Assembly (NCBI RefSeq): GCF_040096615.1
Contig: NZ_JBBMEJ010000008.1
Span: 94,104 to 158,103, forward strand
Reading direction: 5' to 3'
Length of the DNA stretch: 64,000 nucleotides
Source of the DNA: Blautia_A aquisgranensis
GTDB taxonomy: Bacteria > Bacillota > Clostridia > Lachnospirales > Lachnospiraceae
The position numbers and the translations under genes were made by a program. Under the pieces are notes generated by a model. It searched no databases and had not been told where the DNA came from. It worked only from the letters and a program-made list of their open reading frames with translations. Of this stretch, positions 45,551-54,556 are shown one piece after another (position 1 is the stretch's first letter; each line of letters opens with the position of its first letter).

Positions 45551-47033
45551 ATTCTTCTCCCCATCCGTCCAGATTTGCTAAGATAATCTGTGACATAAGA
45601 TTTCTTACTTCCCTTGTCTCATCTGCCAGTCTCTGATTGCTCATTTTCCGGTAGTACTGGACGCTTTTCACTCCTTTATGACCCAGGAGCTTTGCTATGG
45701 TCCAATCATCCACATGGAGTTCTGTCAGCTTTACCCCATAACAGTGCCGGAACATATGCGTTCCAAATCCGAATAATTTCCCGCTGTCATCTCGGATATC
45801 TTTTTCATAGATCATTCGAAGCACTTTATCCTGCAAGGTTTGGTAACTGATTGGTCTCTCCGGTTTGTTCTCGTCCGCAAAGATATAAATGCTTTCAGGA
45901 TAATGCTCATTTGCATAACTGACTGCCTTTCCAATCAGCTGTGCCAGCTCCCGGCTGATCGGTTTTTCATATCTTCTTGTTTTCGGCTGGTATATGATAA
46001 TCATATCCTGACGGTCATGTTTATAAAGGCAGTCTTTCCGCAAGGTCAGCGTGTCGGAAATTCTGGTTCCAAGCATCTGGTGGATGATCATTGCCCTTGC
46101 TATCTGCTCTTCCATTTTTACAATCTGGGCATTCAGTCTTTTCAGCTCACTGTCCGAATAAGATTTGAATTCTGCTTTCCGTTCTGGCGGAAAATCAGAT
46201 TTTAAAAACAGTTTTGTAAGATGTGGAAAATCATAAATTTTTCCGATTGTTTCCAGCACATTTCGAAGCTTTAGCAGGTCATCCCGGATGCCATTCCCTC
46301 CGTTTGATTCTACCTTGATGTTGATTAAAAATTGTTCTATGATCTCCCGGTCAATCTCTTCGCAGGTGCTGATCTTGGAATGCTTTTCATCCAAATACTT
46401 TGAAAATTTATTCATGGCGGACAGTTCACGTTTTATACTGCCAAGGGCTTCGGTTTTCAGATGATGGTAAATTGCTTTTTTTACTTCTTCCCGAATATCT
46501 GGTTGCCGGATTCCTCTGAAATTTAGTGTCTTATGGTTGACAATCGGATTTGTCCGCAGGATAAGCGGAAGCCTTTCCAGATGCCAGATATCCTTTGCCA
46601 GCTCATTGGTTTCTGATCGGTCCAGTGTAAATTCCAGAAGGCTTTCAAAATACCGGATCAGGGCAGCTTTTTCCACCGATTCAGTCTGAATGTTCGTCAC
46701 TTTATGCTTCGTCAAAGCCCTACCGTTTTGTATCATCCACATTTTCAACTGCTTTATCCAGAAGTCTTTTTCTCTGTCAAGCAGGCTGTTTTCCTGATGG
46801 GATGACTTCTGAAAAAATTCACATAAGCTGTTAAAATAATGCCTTTCCCTTTTTATGGTCAGGATGGATACCTGCGTTCCACGGTAGTAAATGTATTCGA
46901 CAAATTCTGTCTGAAGCTGGTTTCCCGGCAGTTTATCCAGATCAAAATATTGTTCCTTATTCAGCTTTTCCTTTTGCTCATCGGTAGCCAGCTTATAACA
47001 TTCCAGTTGTTGGAATTTCAGTTTATTATCCAT
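45516..47033 (-). CDS. Tyrosine recombinase, third of the Tn554-like module
   Basis: 505 residues from ATG 47033. The catalytic domain is C-terminal: Arg in HQMLGTRISDTLTLR, HMFRHCYGVKLTEL with His-x-x-Arg, and LLGHKGVKSVQYYRKM with the nucleophile Tyr. All catalytic residues are visible. The N-terminal SAM-like DNA-binding part has FVEYIYYRGTQVSILTIKRE. A longer upstream frame to 47108 was rejected because it overlaps the preceding gene out of frame. Its ATG overlaps the upstream stop by 8 bases. Confidence 0.9.
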   Translation of the reverse strand: MDNKLKFQQLECYKLATDEQKEKLNKEQYFDLDKLPGNQLQTEFVEYIYYRGTQVSILTIKRERHYFNSLCEFFQKSSHQENSLLDREKDFWIKQLKMWMIQNGRALTKHKVTNIQTESVEKAALIRYFESLLEFTLDRSETNELAKDIWHLERLPLILRTNPIVNHKTLNFRGIRQPDIREEVKKAIYHHLKTEALGSIKRELSAMNKFSKYLDEKHSKISTCEEIDREIIEQFLINIKVESNGGNGIRDDLLKLRNVLETIGKIYDFPHLTKLFLKSDFPPERKAEFKSYSDSELKRLNAQIVKMEEQIARAMIIHQMLGTRISDTLTLRKDCLYKHDRQDMIIIYQPKTRRYEKPISRELAQLIGKAVSYANEHYPESIYIFADENKPERPISYQTLQDKVLRMIYEKDIRDDSGKLFGFGTHMFRHCYGVKLTELHVDDWTIAKLLGHKGVKSVQYYRKMSNQRLADETREVRNLMSQIILANLDGWGEEYEQIRQDAGIE

Positions 47034-48786
47034 GCTTCTCTCCTTTCTGCATACAGGCAAGCAGGCTGTTTTCCTCTTCCTCAAAGTATGCGTCATTTTC
47101 TTTAGCAATTTTTCTTGGCATATAATCTATATACTGCATGGTCATTTCCTCAAACGTATGTCCCAGATAGTCCCGGATGCTTTGGATTGATACGCCATGC
47201 TCATAAAAATTGGTTGCTACGGTATGTCGGTAATCATGAGACTTAAAAATATATTCTCCATTCTGTATGCCTATCTGGGAGCAGTATTTTTTCATCTGCC
47301 CCATGAAGGTGCTTTTGGAAAATGCTCCACCTTTCCGATTCCGAAAAATGTATGCTTCTTTTTCGGTAGGGTGTTTTTTCAGATAAACCTGCATCAGACG
47401 ATACAATGTTACCGGAATGGGAACCCTTTTATAATTTTTCATTTTCACCTGGTAGACCTTCATCCAGCAGTCACCATTCTGGATATAATACGCATCCCCT
47501 TTTAAGGTGCAGACCTCACTGATCCGGAGTCCCACACACCAGAGATGTAAAAACATCATTCTCAGGTGTTCAGGAAACTGTGAGAGGTTTTGGATAATTT
47601 CCATATACACATCCTCTTCCACACTTCTGTCATGGTGGACTGGGATCTGTTTTTCCAAGTAATACGATGCATAAAACGGAACCTTTTTTATATACCCCTT
47701 TACTTCCAGAAATTTCATAAAAAACTGTATTCCCGAAACATTGGTATTAAATGTCTTTGCTCCCATAGCACCATTCTGCAAATTCTTTAAATATACATCA
47801 ATCAGGCTGGCATCACACTTGATAACTTCCAGTTCGCTGATCTCCCGCAAAAAATTTCGAATGGTTCGGAATCTTTCGTACACCGTACTGAGCGCCAGTT
47901 CTCCGATTCCAATTTCGTACTTCATATATTCCTGAAGCAGCAATCGATTCTTGGGCTGTAGAACTTCCTGAAATGATATTTTTTCTATACTGTCACTCTG
48001 GTTTATTCTTTCTTTGGCAATACGAAACCGCTCTAAATACCAGATGGTAGCATCCCATCTTGTTTCATCAGTTTCTATAAAAATCACTTTACGGGCAGTT
48101 TCCACAATGCTCTTCAGTCGTTTTCGCCGTTGCTCTTTCTCGACTTTCTGCTTCAGGTAGTCCTGAAATGCTGTTTCCTGTTCCAGCTCCAGAAGCTGGA
48201 TATCTGTAATCTGCTCCCGGATGCAAAATTCGTAAAAAAGCTGTAGCCCGGTCAGTTTATATTCCCTCAGTCTGGAAATTTCATAATTCTCCAGAATATA
48301 TTCCAGCACGGTAAAAATCTGACGTTTCAGTTTCTCACTGGCTGCCGCTTTAAAATTCCAGACCATGTTGCTCCGACACCGTACCGTTTCCACACTCTTT
48401 ACGATTACAGGATCTGAGTGGTATGGAACAAAAAGTATTTCATTTTTATATTTCCATTCACATTCCCTCTGTCCAGCCGGAGTTTTCATCCGTTCCCGGA
48501 TGTACGCCTGCCGTATCCGGTCGAACGTTCCGGTATATCGGTAAATGTAATTTCGCTTTATCAGCGGTGTTATGTATAATTCAAATTTCATTCGCAGTTC
48601 ATAATCTATTTCCGAAAGATGTTCTACCATCTCATCTGCCAGAAACAGCAGAATCTGTTCTGTAATGGAACTTCCTGCTTCCTCTTTTGCAAACTCCCGG
48701 ATTTCTTTTCGTAGCTGCTCAATCCGCCTGCTCCGTTCTTGTTCTGCCTCTATAAAAGACTGTAAAAACGCAGGCATAAAAACCAC
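47026..48786 (-). CDS. Tyrosine recombinase, TnpB-like
   Basis: 586 residues, similar to Tn554 TnpB (about 630). Catalytic motifs are LWCVGLRISEVCTLKG, SHDYRHTVATNFYEHG and YLGHTFEEMTMQYIDYMP. The N-terminal 350 residues are helical and DNA-binding. It starts 3 bases after the TnpA-like stop codon, so it is translated in the same operon. Confidence 0.9.
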   Translation of the reverse strand: MVFMPAFLQSFIEAEQERSRRIEQLRKEIREFAKEEAGSSITEQILLFLADEMVEHLSEIDYELRMKFELYITPLIKRNYIYRYTGTFDRIRQAYIRERMKTPAGQRECEWKYKNEILFVPYHSDPVIVKSVETVRCRSNMVWNFKAAASEKLKRQIFTVLEYILENYEISRLREYKLTGLQLFYEFCIREQITDIQLLELEQETAFQDYLKQKVEKEQRRKRLKSIVETARKVIFIETDETRWDATIWYLERFRIAKERINQSDSIEKISFQEVLQPKNRLLLQEYMKYEIGIGELALSTVYERFRTIRNFLREISELEVIKCDASLIDVYLKNLQNGAMGAKTFNTNVSGIQFFMKFLEVKGYIKKVPFYASYYLEKQIPVHHDRSVEEDVYMEIIQNLSQFPEHLRMMFLHLWCVGLRISEVCTLKGDAYYIQNGDCWMKVYQVKMKNYKRVPIPVTLYRLMQVYLKKHPTEKEAYIFRNRKGGAFSKSTFMGQMKKYCSQIGIQNGEYIFKSHDYRHTVATNFYEHGVSIQSIRDYLGHTFEEMTMQYIDYMPRKIAKENDAYFEEEENSLLACMQKGEKHG

Positions 48787-48789
48787 CTC

Positions 48790-49908
48790 CTATAGCAATT
48801 CCTCAATCCCATACAGGGAGGAGTGTTTCTCGTAGAATTCCTGGCTGGCATCCAGCAGTTCATCATCCACAATGTCCAGATAATTGATGGTTGTCTGGAT
48901 GTGGCGGTGTCCATAGGCCAGCTGTATCAGTTCCAGCGACCATCCTGCTTTTCTCCGCTCATTTCCAAAGTAATGCCGGAGCATATGAGGCGTGATCTTA
49001 ATCCCTGTTTTCTTATCCATTCTTTTTAGCATGGAGTATACTGCTTCCACGTTCATTGGTTTTCCGATATTATCCCCGGAAATATTCACAAACAGGCTTG
49101 TCTGGTGCTGAAGTAGTTTTCGGTACTCTGCAATATACAGATTTAAAAAGCCGAAGGTATCTTTGCTGATCTTCGCACTTCGGTATTCTGCATTCTTTGC
49201 TCTCGCTCCATTTTCATTGTCCTCACGGAAATATACCCGGATTATGTGGTTCTGATAATCAATGTCCTTACTGTAATCAATTCCTAAGATCTCACCGATT
49301 CGGTAGCCTGTCTCTGCCAGAAGCAGCATGAGAAGCCGATCTCTTATATTGGTACACGCTTTCAAGATTTCCACAATTTCATCTTTCTTTGCTGCTCTCG
49401 CCTTATGCTCTTCCTCTTTTAAATAGCCTTTGAAACTCTTTGATCGTATGCTTTTCTTTACGCCTACTGCATCCACGGCTACAAAATAATTATAGGACAG
49501 GACTTTCAGCTCCCCGAACTGCTGGTACTCTTCTTCTATAAAAAGATAGAACCTGAACACATCTCTTAAGTATGCGTTGCAGGTTCCATTGTTTGGAGAT
49601 CTGTGATTTTTATCTCTGGTATGCTTCCCGGCTTTCAGCCAGTATAAAAATTCCACAAAGTGATTTGTCTGTTCAACATAAGGCATTTGATATACGTCTG
49701 TCAATTCCTTTTTCTTTTCATGGATGTATTCCAGATAGTACAGGATTGCAAGTGCGGAGCGCCGCACCGTATTCGGTGAACATTTACTCCGTATCTTGTG
49801 CATCAGATATTTGGTTGGAAGCAGGACGATATCCAGTGTTTCCACATCTCTGATAAAGAAATAAACGGTGGAACCCTCTCTTTCTTTTTCCAGTTCATAT
49901 CGTCTCAT
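48790..49908 (-). CDS. Tyrosine recombinase, TnpA-like
   Basis: 372 residues, close to Tn554 TnpA (361). Catalytic motifs are LLAETGYRIGEILGIDYSKD, ITPHMLRHYFGNERRK and YGHRHIQTTINYLDIVDD, with the nucleophile Tyr near 341. It is the first gene of the transposition operon. The upstream 170-bp gap holds the dyad TATAC-ACA-GTATA (49936-49948) and two copies of AAATACCAC (49976, 50008), which may be recombinase or control sites. Confidence 0.92.
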   Translation of the reverse strand: MRRYELEKEREGSTVYFFIRDVETLDIVLLPTKYLMHKIRSKCSPNTVRRSALAILYYLEYIHEKKKELTDVYQMPYVEQTNHFVEFLYWLKAGKHTRDKNHRSPNNGTCNAYLRDVFRFYLFIEEEYQQFGELKVLSYNYFVAVDAVGVKKSIRSKSFKGYLKEEEHKARAAKKDEIVEILKACTNIRDRLLMLLLAETGYRIGEILGIDYSKDIDYQNHIIRVYFREDNENGARAKNAEYRSAKISKDTFGFLNLYIAEYRKLLQHQTSLFVNISGDNIGKPMNVEAVYSMLKRMDKKTGIKITPHMLRHYFGNERRKAGWSLELIQLAYGHRHIQTTINYLDIVDDELLDASQEFYEKHSSLYGIEELL

Positions 49909-49935
49909 TCCTGCTCACTTCCTTTCCTCTAACGC

Positions 49936-50016
49936 TATACACAGTATACCCAACTCATGCCGATAAAGCTATCACAAATACCACCAATTCGGTCAAAACC
50001 GCTCCTGAAATACCAC
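49936..50016. promoter_or_regulatory. Repeats between the recombinase operon and the helicase gene
   Basis: Dyad TATAC-ACA-GTATA at 49936-49948 and direct 9-mers AAATACCAC at 49976-49984 and 50008-50016, 32 bp apart. Position at the recombinase end suggests subsites for the tyrosine recombinases. This is weak pattern evidence only. Confidence 0.35.
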
Positions 50017-50077
50017 TAAACTTTTTGTCTTATTTTCTGTCCAGATCTGGGCAGAACCAACAACACCACGGATGTTA

Positions 50078-52054
50078 TCAGCTGTAGTAACGCTCCACTT
50101 TCCGGCTTCGGATAAAGTCCTCTACTTCATCGATTTTTTCTGCCATCTGGCACTTTGGCAGGGCGTCCAGAACATCTCCCCGGTACTTTCCTTTCTTTGT
50201 CGCTCGGTGGTCTAAAATGGACACTACACAGGTGTCCTGCTCCGTCCGGATCGCCCGTCCGAATCCCTGGCGCAGTTTCTTCTGCATATCTGGAACAACA
50301 ACATTTTGAATGTAGGATTCCAGTGATCGGTATTGTTCCCTTTGTGCTTCATGGATGGGGTCCGGTACAGCAAACGGCAATTTTACAATGATCAGGGACG
50401 ATACCATATCCCCCGGAAAATCCACACCTTCCCAACAGGAGCCGGCTGCAAACAGAACGGCATTTTCCATCTTCTTAAACCGTGCGATTTCTTCCTGTGA
50501 GTTTCTCCATACCTGCACCATCGGGAACGGGATCTGATCCCGCAGGAGCTGCTGCACATTTCCCATCAGGGTATAAGATGTAAACAGTACCAGTGTATGC
50601 CCAAAAGTAGAACACACCAGATCACGGATCTGGCCTGCAAGTTGCTCGACCTCTTCCCGGCTTCCCTTGAGCGTCGCTTTTAAATTCTCAGGAATATAGA
50701 GCAGACAGTTCTCTCTGTAACAAAATGGGGATTCTGCTACACACTCCCGGACTCTGCTTTTCTTTTCCAGCCCGGTCATCTGTCTGGTCCTTACAAACCC
50801 ATTTCCGGCTTTTAATGTTCCACTGGTGAGAATCGAGGGAAATCCCCTGTCCCATAAGGAATCATGGAGAAACCTTGGAATCTCTCTGCTAACAGCCATA
50901 AACACAGGATCTCCCCTGCCGTCTGGCTGAAGAAATAAAACGTATCTGGTATCCTTCTTCAGAAACCAGCCGAACAGCTCTTCCATCTCTTCCAGCCGCC
51001 GGAAGATCCAGTAAGGGACATTTCCAGCAAGTCTTTTAAGCATAAGACTGAGATTCCCCCTTACCTGCTCCAGAGAAGATCGGCACTTTGCCGGAAAATA
51101 GAAATTTTCTTTTCCAGCTATGTCATCTCCCATCCCGGCCTGATCCTTACGGATTTCCATTGAAAGTGTATTAAACCAATCCTGTAGTCTCTTACCTTCC
51201 GAACTTTTATGCTCCCTGTTTAAGAAATACGAGATTTCCTGCACATCCTCTCTTCCAATACTTCTCCCATCCATCTGGCTGGCAGCTTCTGGGAGCTTAT
51301 GTGCTTCATCTACTACCAATGCTCTGTAATCCGCCAGCAGAGGCCGGTATTCATTCATCCGGTGCATGGCGTCTGCCAGAAGATAATTGTGATTGCATAT
51401 CTGTATAAAAACTTCCTCTTTTTTGGAAACATCCAAATATTTCTGATAACGGCATCCTGCTTTCCCCGGACACTCCCTGGGGCAGAATTTCGGTACGCAC
51501 ACCAGCCTGCGGTCAAAACCGCTCAGGTTATGTACGGAATCTAAATCAAAGTTATGCCGGAGGGACTTCAATGCCTCCATCTGTGCCTGATTTTTATTCT
51601 TGTCCCGGACTGCCTCTAATCTCTGGGCCAGCCTGTAATCGCATACAAAATGTTCCTTTCCCTTGCGGACGACCGCTTTTAACTCTCCCTGAAGCAGATC
51701 TGCTTTTAACAGTACGTCCGATAAGAAAGGAACATATTCCTCTATGATGGCTTTCTGTAAGGCGATACTGGAAGTGGATACCACTACAGACCGCCTGTCA
51801 CATCCCGAATAACCGGAATGCAGTACACTATATTTCCGCATCAGGATGCAGGCTGTCAGATAGGCATAGGTCTTTCCGATGCCGACTCCTGCATCACAGA
51901 GCGTGATTTCGTTTTTCATAAGGGCATCCAGCATTTCATGGCAGAGACGGATCTGTTCTTCCCTTACATGAAACCCGGCTTCCGGGAGAAGCTCCCGAAA
52001 GATCTGTTCCACTTCGCCATGTGCCCTTTTCTGATATTCATTTTTATAACACAT
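50078..52054 (-). CDS. DinG/XPD-type DNA helicase of a conjugative element
   Basis: 658 residues. Walker A in DAGVGIGKTYAYLTACI (about 60), a Cys cluster CVPKFCPRECPGKAGC (about 190-205) where XPD/DinG helicases bind 4Fe-4S, DEAH box VVDEAHKLPEAA (about 247), and motif VI QGFGRAIRTEQDTCVVSILD. It is a superfamily 2, 5'-3' helicase. DUF4240 and DUF3846 neighbours place it in an integrative conjugative element, not in the core chromosome. It ends 170 bases from the recombinase operon. Confidence 0.92.
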   Translation of the reverse strand: MCYKNEYQKRAHGEVEQIFRELLPEAGFHVREEQIRLCHEMLDALMKNEITLCDAGVGIGKTYAYLTACILMRKYSVLHSGYSGCDRRSVVVSTSSIALQKAIIEEYVPFLSDVLLKADLLQGELKAVVRKGKEHFVCDYRLAQRLEAVRDKNKNQAQMEALKSLRHNFDLDSVHNLSGFDRRLVCVPKFCPRECPGKAGCRYQKYLDVSKKEEVFIQICNHNYLLADAMHRMNEYRPLLADYRALVVDEAHKLPEAASQMDGRSIGREDVQEISYFLNREHKSSEGKRLQDWFNTLSMEIRKDQAGMGDDIAGKENFYFPAKCRSSLEQVRGNLSLMLKRLAGNVPYWIFRRLEEMEELFGWFLKKDTRYVLFLQPDGRGDPVFMAVSREIPRFLHDSLWDRGFPSILTSGTLKAGNGFVRTRQMTGLEKKSRVRECVAESPFCYRENCLLYIPENLKATLKGSREEVEQLAGQIRDLVCSTFGHTLVLFTSYTLMGNVQQLLRDQIPFPMVQVWRNSQEEIARFKKMENAVLFAAGSCWEGVDFPGDMVSSLIIVKLPFAVPDPIHEAQREQYRSLESYIQNVVVPDMQKKLRQGFGRAIRTEQDTCVVSILDHRATKKGKYRGDVLDALPKCQMAEKIDEVEDFIRSRKVERYYS

Positions 52055-52075
52055 TACTTCTCCTTGCCAGAAAGC

Positions 52076-52801
52076 TTATCTTACCGTACCCTTACGGACG
52101 AGTCTGGTCGCTTCCGGTGTATTCTGTCCCTGTTCCTGCATTTTCTTTATGGCAGCATTCCCTCTTGCCATCATCCTTCGGATATCCGTCCGGGAAACAT
52201 TCCATGTCCTTACTTTCTGAGGAGCTTTCCTTACCTGCTCGGACAAATGGCATTCACAGAGTTTCGGATATACCACCATTGCTTCCGGTAATTCCAGCGG
52301 ATACTCGATCATGGGATGGTACACAATATCCCGGATCACCTGCTCATAACATTCCATCTGCATTCTTGCCGTACTGTCCTGATAGATATTTTTCCCTTTC
52401 ATGGCACTGTAGACCTGCGATGAGATGTATCCCAACGCTTCAAAACTACAGTACCCATACGGAGTCACGCCGGAAAGGGAATCCGGATCTTTTAAGGCAT
52501 TCAGATAAACTTCTTTTCCCTGGGCGATCAGCCACATCCGAAAATCGGAAAAACTGTCATCACTGCACCCTGCTTCCATCATAATACCTGCCGCTGTCCA
52601 TAAGCCGTACTTATAAGCCGCATCCCGGTAACTGTAAACAAGATTGTGGAATTGGAGGACATCCTCCGGTGTCATATAGAAGAGCTGCTGCTTGATCCAC
52701 ACTGCCGAAGCATCCAGATCGGTGCCGCACACTTCCTTTGCTTTTTCAATCAGATTCCAGAATTGATCCTTGCTCATTCCACTTCTTTTTGTTTCTTCCA
52801 T
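52076..52801 (-). CDS. DUF4240-domain protein
   Basis: 241 residues. The N-terminal SKDQFWNLIEKAKEVCGTD and the helical body FHNLVYSYRDAAYKYGLWTA (GIMMEAGCSDDSFSDFRMWL, VYLNALKDPDSLSGV) match DUF4240, a soluble family with no known activity, frequent in mobile elements. GGGGAGAG precedes the ATG. It lies 21 bases upstream of the helicase gene. Confidence 0.88.
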   Translation of the reverse strand: MEETKRSGMSKDQFWNLIEKAKEVCGTDLDASAVWIKQQLFYMTPEDVLQFHNLVYSYRDAAYKYGLWTAAGIMMEAGCSDDSFSDFRMWLIAQGKEVYLNALKDPDSLSGVTPYGYCSFEALGYISSQVYSAMKGKNIYQDSTARMQMECYEQVIRDIVYHPMIEYPLELPEAMVVYPKLCECHLSEQVRKAPQKVRTWNVSRTDIRRMMARGNAAIKKMQEQGQNTPEATRLVRKGTVR

Positions 52802-52828
52802 CTGTTCTCTCCCCTTGATGTGACGTTA

Positions 52829-52872
52829 ATACCACAAGAATACGGCTGTAGTCTCCCACAGCCGCATGGTAT
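52829..52872 (-). other. Two-tier hairpin upstream of the DUF4240 gene
   Basis: Inner stem CGGCTGT/ACAGCCG with an 8-base loop and outer stem ATACCA/TGGTAT. It is the 3' edge of the gene-free interval on the minus strand and could be a terminator-like or processing element of the candidate RNA. Confidence 0.55.
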
Positions 52873-52929
52873 CTGATATCAACGACACACTTCTTCATTG
52901 ATTTCTTTTTTATCTTGCTGTTCCGCATT

Positions 52930-53320
52930 TGACCTCGCACCCCCGGAACTATCCCTGTATTTCTTCTGGGAAAGGGGACACTACAGGCGGGCGGCTGGCC
53001 TGCCGCCGCTCACAGATGTCCTAGGGGTCTTTCTGATTACAACCCGGAGTCCATCTTCCGCTCTCTGGCTGGTAACGTGTATCATTATCCCCCGTCCGTG
53101 ATCCTGGCGAAAGGCTGCCACCGCCTTATTCACAGCTATGCTTTCTCGCTCCAAGTCTAAGAATCTTTACCCTATACTTAATCATGGCGCTCATACTGTC
53201 ACGCTTCTACGGTTGGGAACGTACCTGTAGTGCCGATATTCACTTGCCAAAGAACAGCCGAGGGATGTCCCTCTGCTTACTAGCCGATGGCAGTGTATTT
53301 TTTTATTCACTTCACAAAAA
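52930..53320 (-). ncRNA. Candidate structured RNA in a conjugative element
   Basis: The interval between DUF3846 and DUF4240 genes (52802-53325) has no credible reading frame although neighbours are packed tightly. It is visibly more G+C-rich than its flanks and full of stems: nested GAAAG/CTTTC (52970, 53029), GGACA/TGTCC (52976, 53017) and GGCGGC/GCCGCC (52990-53007), GAGGGA/TCCCTC (53260-53273), GGCG/CGCC (53106, 53122), TACG/CGTA (53208, 53220). The minus strand is assumed from the flanking genes. It was not matched to a named RNA family. An origin of transfer is an alternative. Confidence 0.5.
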
Positions 53321-53325
53321 ATATT

Positions 53326-53820
53326 TTATCTTGCATCCCCGGATCTGTTTTTCTTCTTTGCCGGATTCTTTTGTTTTTCATCGTTCTTACGGCTTTCTTT
53401 CTGTTTTTTTGCTTCTTCCGGCGGCATCTTCATCACATGGAGTTCTCCGTTAAACAGAGTAAAAATTTCCGGTGACTGGTATTTTTCTTTAAATTTTTCA
53501 ATCTGCCCCGGTGTCAGCGAAGTAAAATCATCTTCTGTCAGTCCTACCACAAGGAATGTTCCGGCAATGGCATCATAGACCTGTCCTCGGTCATCGTACA
53601 ATGCCCGATTTAACGGCAACCCCTCAAATTTTCCATTGCCGTTTAAAAGAATTCCAACCTCATCCTCAAACGGATAAGTCATCTCAATGTCACCGCCTAC
53701 TGCCTGCTGCAGATCTTCCAGCTCATTGGGGATGCTTTTGACATAGGGTGCTTTCATCGGCTCGACTACCAGTACCGTCATCATTTCTTCCTGCATTTCG
53801 GACACTTCTTTCTCATCCAT
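53326..53820 (-). CDS. DUF3846-domain protein
   Basis: 164 residues. TVLVVEPMKAPYVKSIPNEL, DLQQAVGGDIEMTYPFEDEV, LNGNGKFEGLPLNRAL and AGTFLVVGLTEDDFTSLT are characteristic of DUF3846, common in conjugative elements and phages of Firmicutes. The C-terminus is a charged, lysine-rich tail. AGGAGG precedes the ATG. Function unknown. Confidence 0.9.
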   Translation of the reverse strand: MDEKEVSEMQEEMMTVLVVEPMKAPYVKSIPNELEDLQQAVGGDIEMTYPFEDEVGILLNGNGKFEGLPLNRALYDDRGQVYDAIAGTFLVVGLTEDDFTSLTPGQIEKFKEKYQSPEIFTLFNGELHVMKMPPEEAKKQKESRKNDEKQKNPAKKKNRSGDAR

Positions 53821-53876
53821 CGTATCAATCCTCCTGTCTATTCGTTCTGATAATCAGCCGATGAGAGCCTTTTGTT

Positions 53877-54317
53877 TTATTCAAATTTCATGGACTTTTT
53901 GATTTTCTCCCGTAACCTCCGCAGTCTTGTATAAACAGTCTGCTCCGGCAGTTCCATGTGATGGCTGATCTCCTTTGGTGCATATCCCATCATCTTCAGA
54001 ACAACCATCTGAAGAGTTTTCTTGTCAGTCGATAACAGGATCTGGAGCAATTCCTCATTCTCCACGGTATCGAGCAGGGCTTCCACACTCTCTGGCTGAG
54101 ACTCTCCTGATTCTTTTTCTTCCAGAAGCAGTTCCATACAGTCCAGAAGTGAGGTCTGATGTTCCCGGAATCTCCGCTCTGCGTTAAAATCGTTCCAGTC
54201 ATACTCCCGGAGCTTCTGGATCGTCTCTTCATCCACACCCTGCTCACGCAGGATCTTCTCTTCCTCTGCTTTCCACTGGTTCCATCTATATTCTTCTTTT
54301 GCTTTGTTATAAGCCAC
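53877..54317 (-). CDS. Sigma-70-like regulator of a conjugative element
   Basis: 146 residues from a GTG after GGAGG. A charged N-terminus (KAKEEYRWNQWKAEEEKILR, DWNDFNAERRFREHQ) is followed by a sigma region 4-like helix-turn-helix (LLSTDKKTLQMVVLKMMGYA, PKEISHHMELPEQTVYTRLR). Region 2 is not obvious. Such small sigma-like proteins precede the accessory genes of many Lachnospiraceae conjugative elements and probably control element expression. Confidence 0.82.
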   Translation of the reverse strand: MAYNKAKEEYRWNQWKAEEEKILREQGVDEETIQKLREYDWNDFNAERRFREHQTSLLDCMELLLEEKESGESQPESVEALLDTVENEELLQILLSTDKKTLQMVVLKMMGYAPKEISHHMELPEQTVYTRLRRLREKIKKSMKFE

Positions 54318-54439
54318 TTATCTTTTCCTCCGATCTGAATTTTTGTGAAATCAAATCGGAGTGTGGCGGTGATCTGGCTCGTTCTTCCTGTCCACAGGAA
54401 TGGCCGGCATCTCTGCTGTTTCCCTGCAAACACGGATCT

Positions 54440-54465
54440 CCTTTGTAATCATATCTTTACAAAGG
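54440..54465 (-). promoter_or_regulatory. Palindrome over a ribosome-site-like sequence
   Basis: CCTTTGTAA and TTTACAAAGG flank 7 bases. On the minus strand the second arm ends in ACAAAGGAG, a ribosome site followed by GTG, but the frame from that GTG overlaps the sigma-like gene in another phase. The dyad may be an operator or a translation switch. Confidence 0.4.
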
Positions 54466-54482
54466 CACAGTGTATCGGATGC

Positions 54483-54524
54483 ACCTGTCAGTTAACGGTC
54501 AGAAACCTGTCAATTGACGGTCAA
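54483..54524. repeat. Two 20-bp direct repeats, 22-bp period
   Basis: ACCTGTCAGTTAACGGTCAG (54483-54502) and a copy with three changes (54505-54524) each contain a partial dyad (TGTCA-x-TTrAC-GGTCA). They stand upstream of the sigma-like gene and between it and the response-regulator terminator. The layout suits a dimeric regulator or a replication/transfer protein. Confidence 0.7.
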
Positions 54525-54556
54525 TTTTTATCACCTTCTTTCCAGCACAAATAAAA

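Noticed and set aside
52746..52940. 64-residue frame overlapping the DUF4240 start
   Set aside because: It covers the hairpin at 52829 and the DUF4240 ribosome site, and the sequence shows no family pattern.
53996..54433. Frame starting GTG after AAAGGAG upstream of the sigma-like gene
   Set aside because: It overlaps the sigma-like gene for most of its length in another phase and becomes Arg/Trp/Cys-rich, as shadow frames do. A short leader peptide at its start cannot be excluded.
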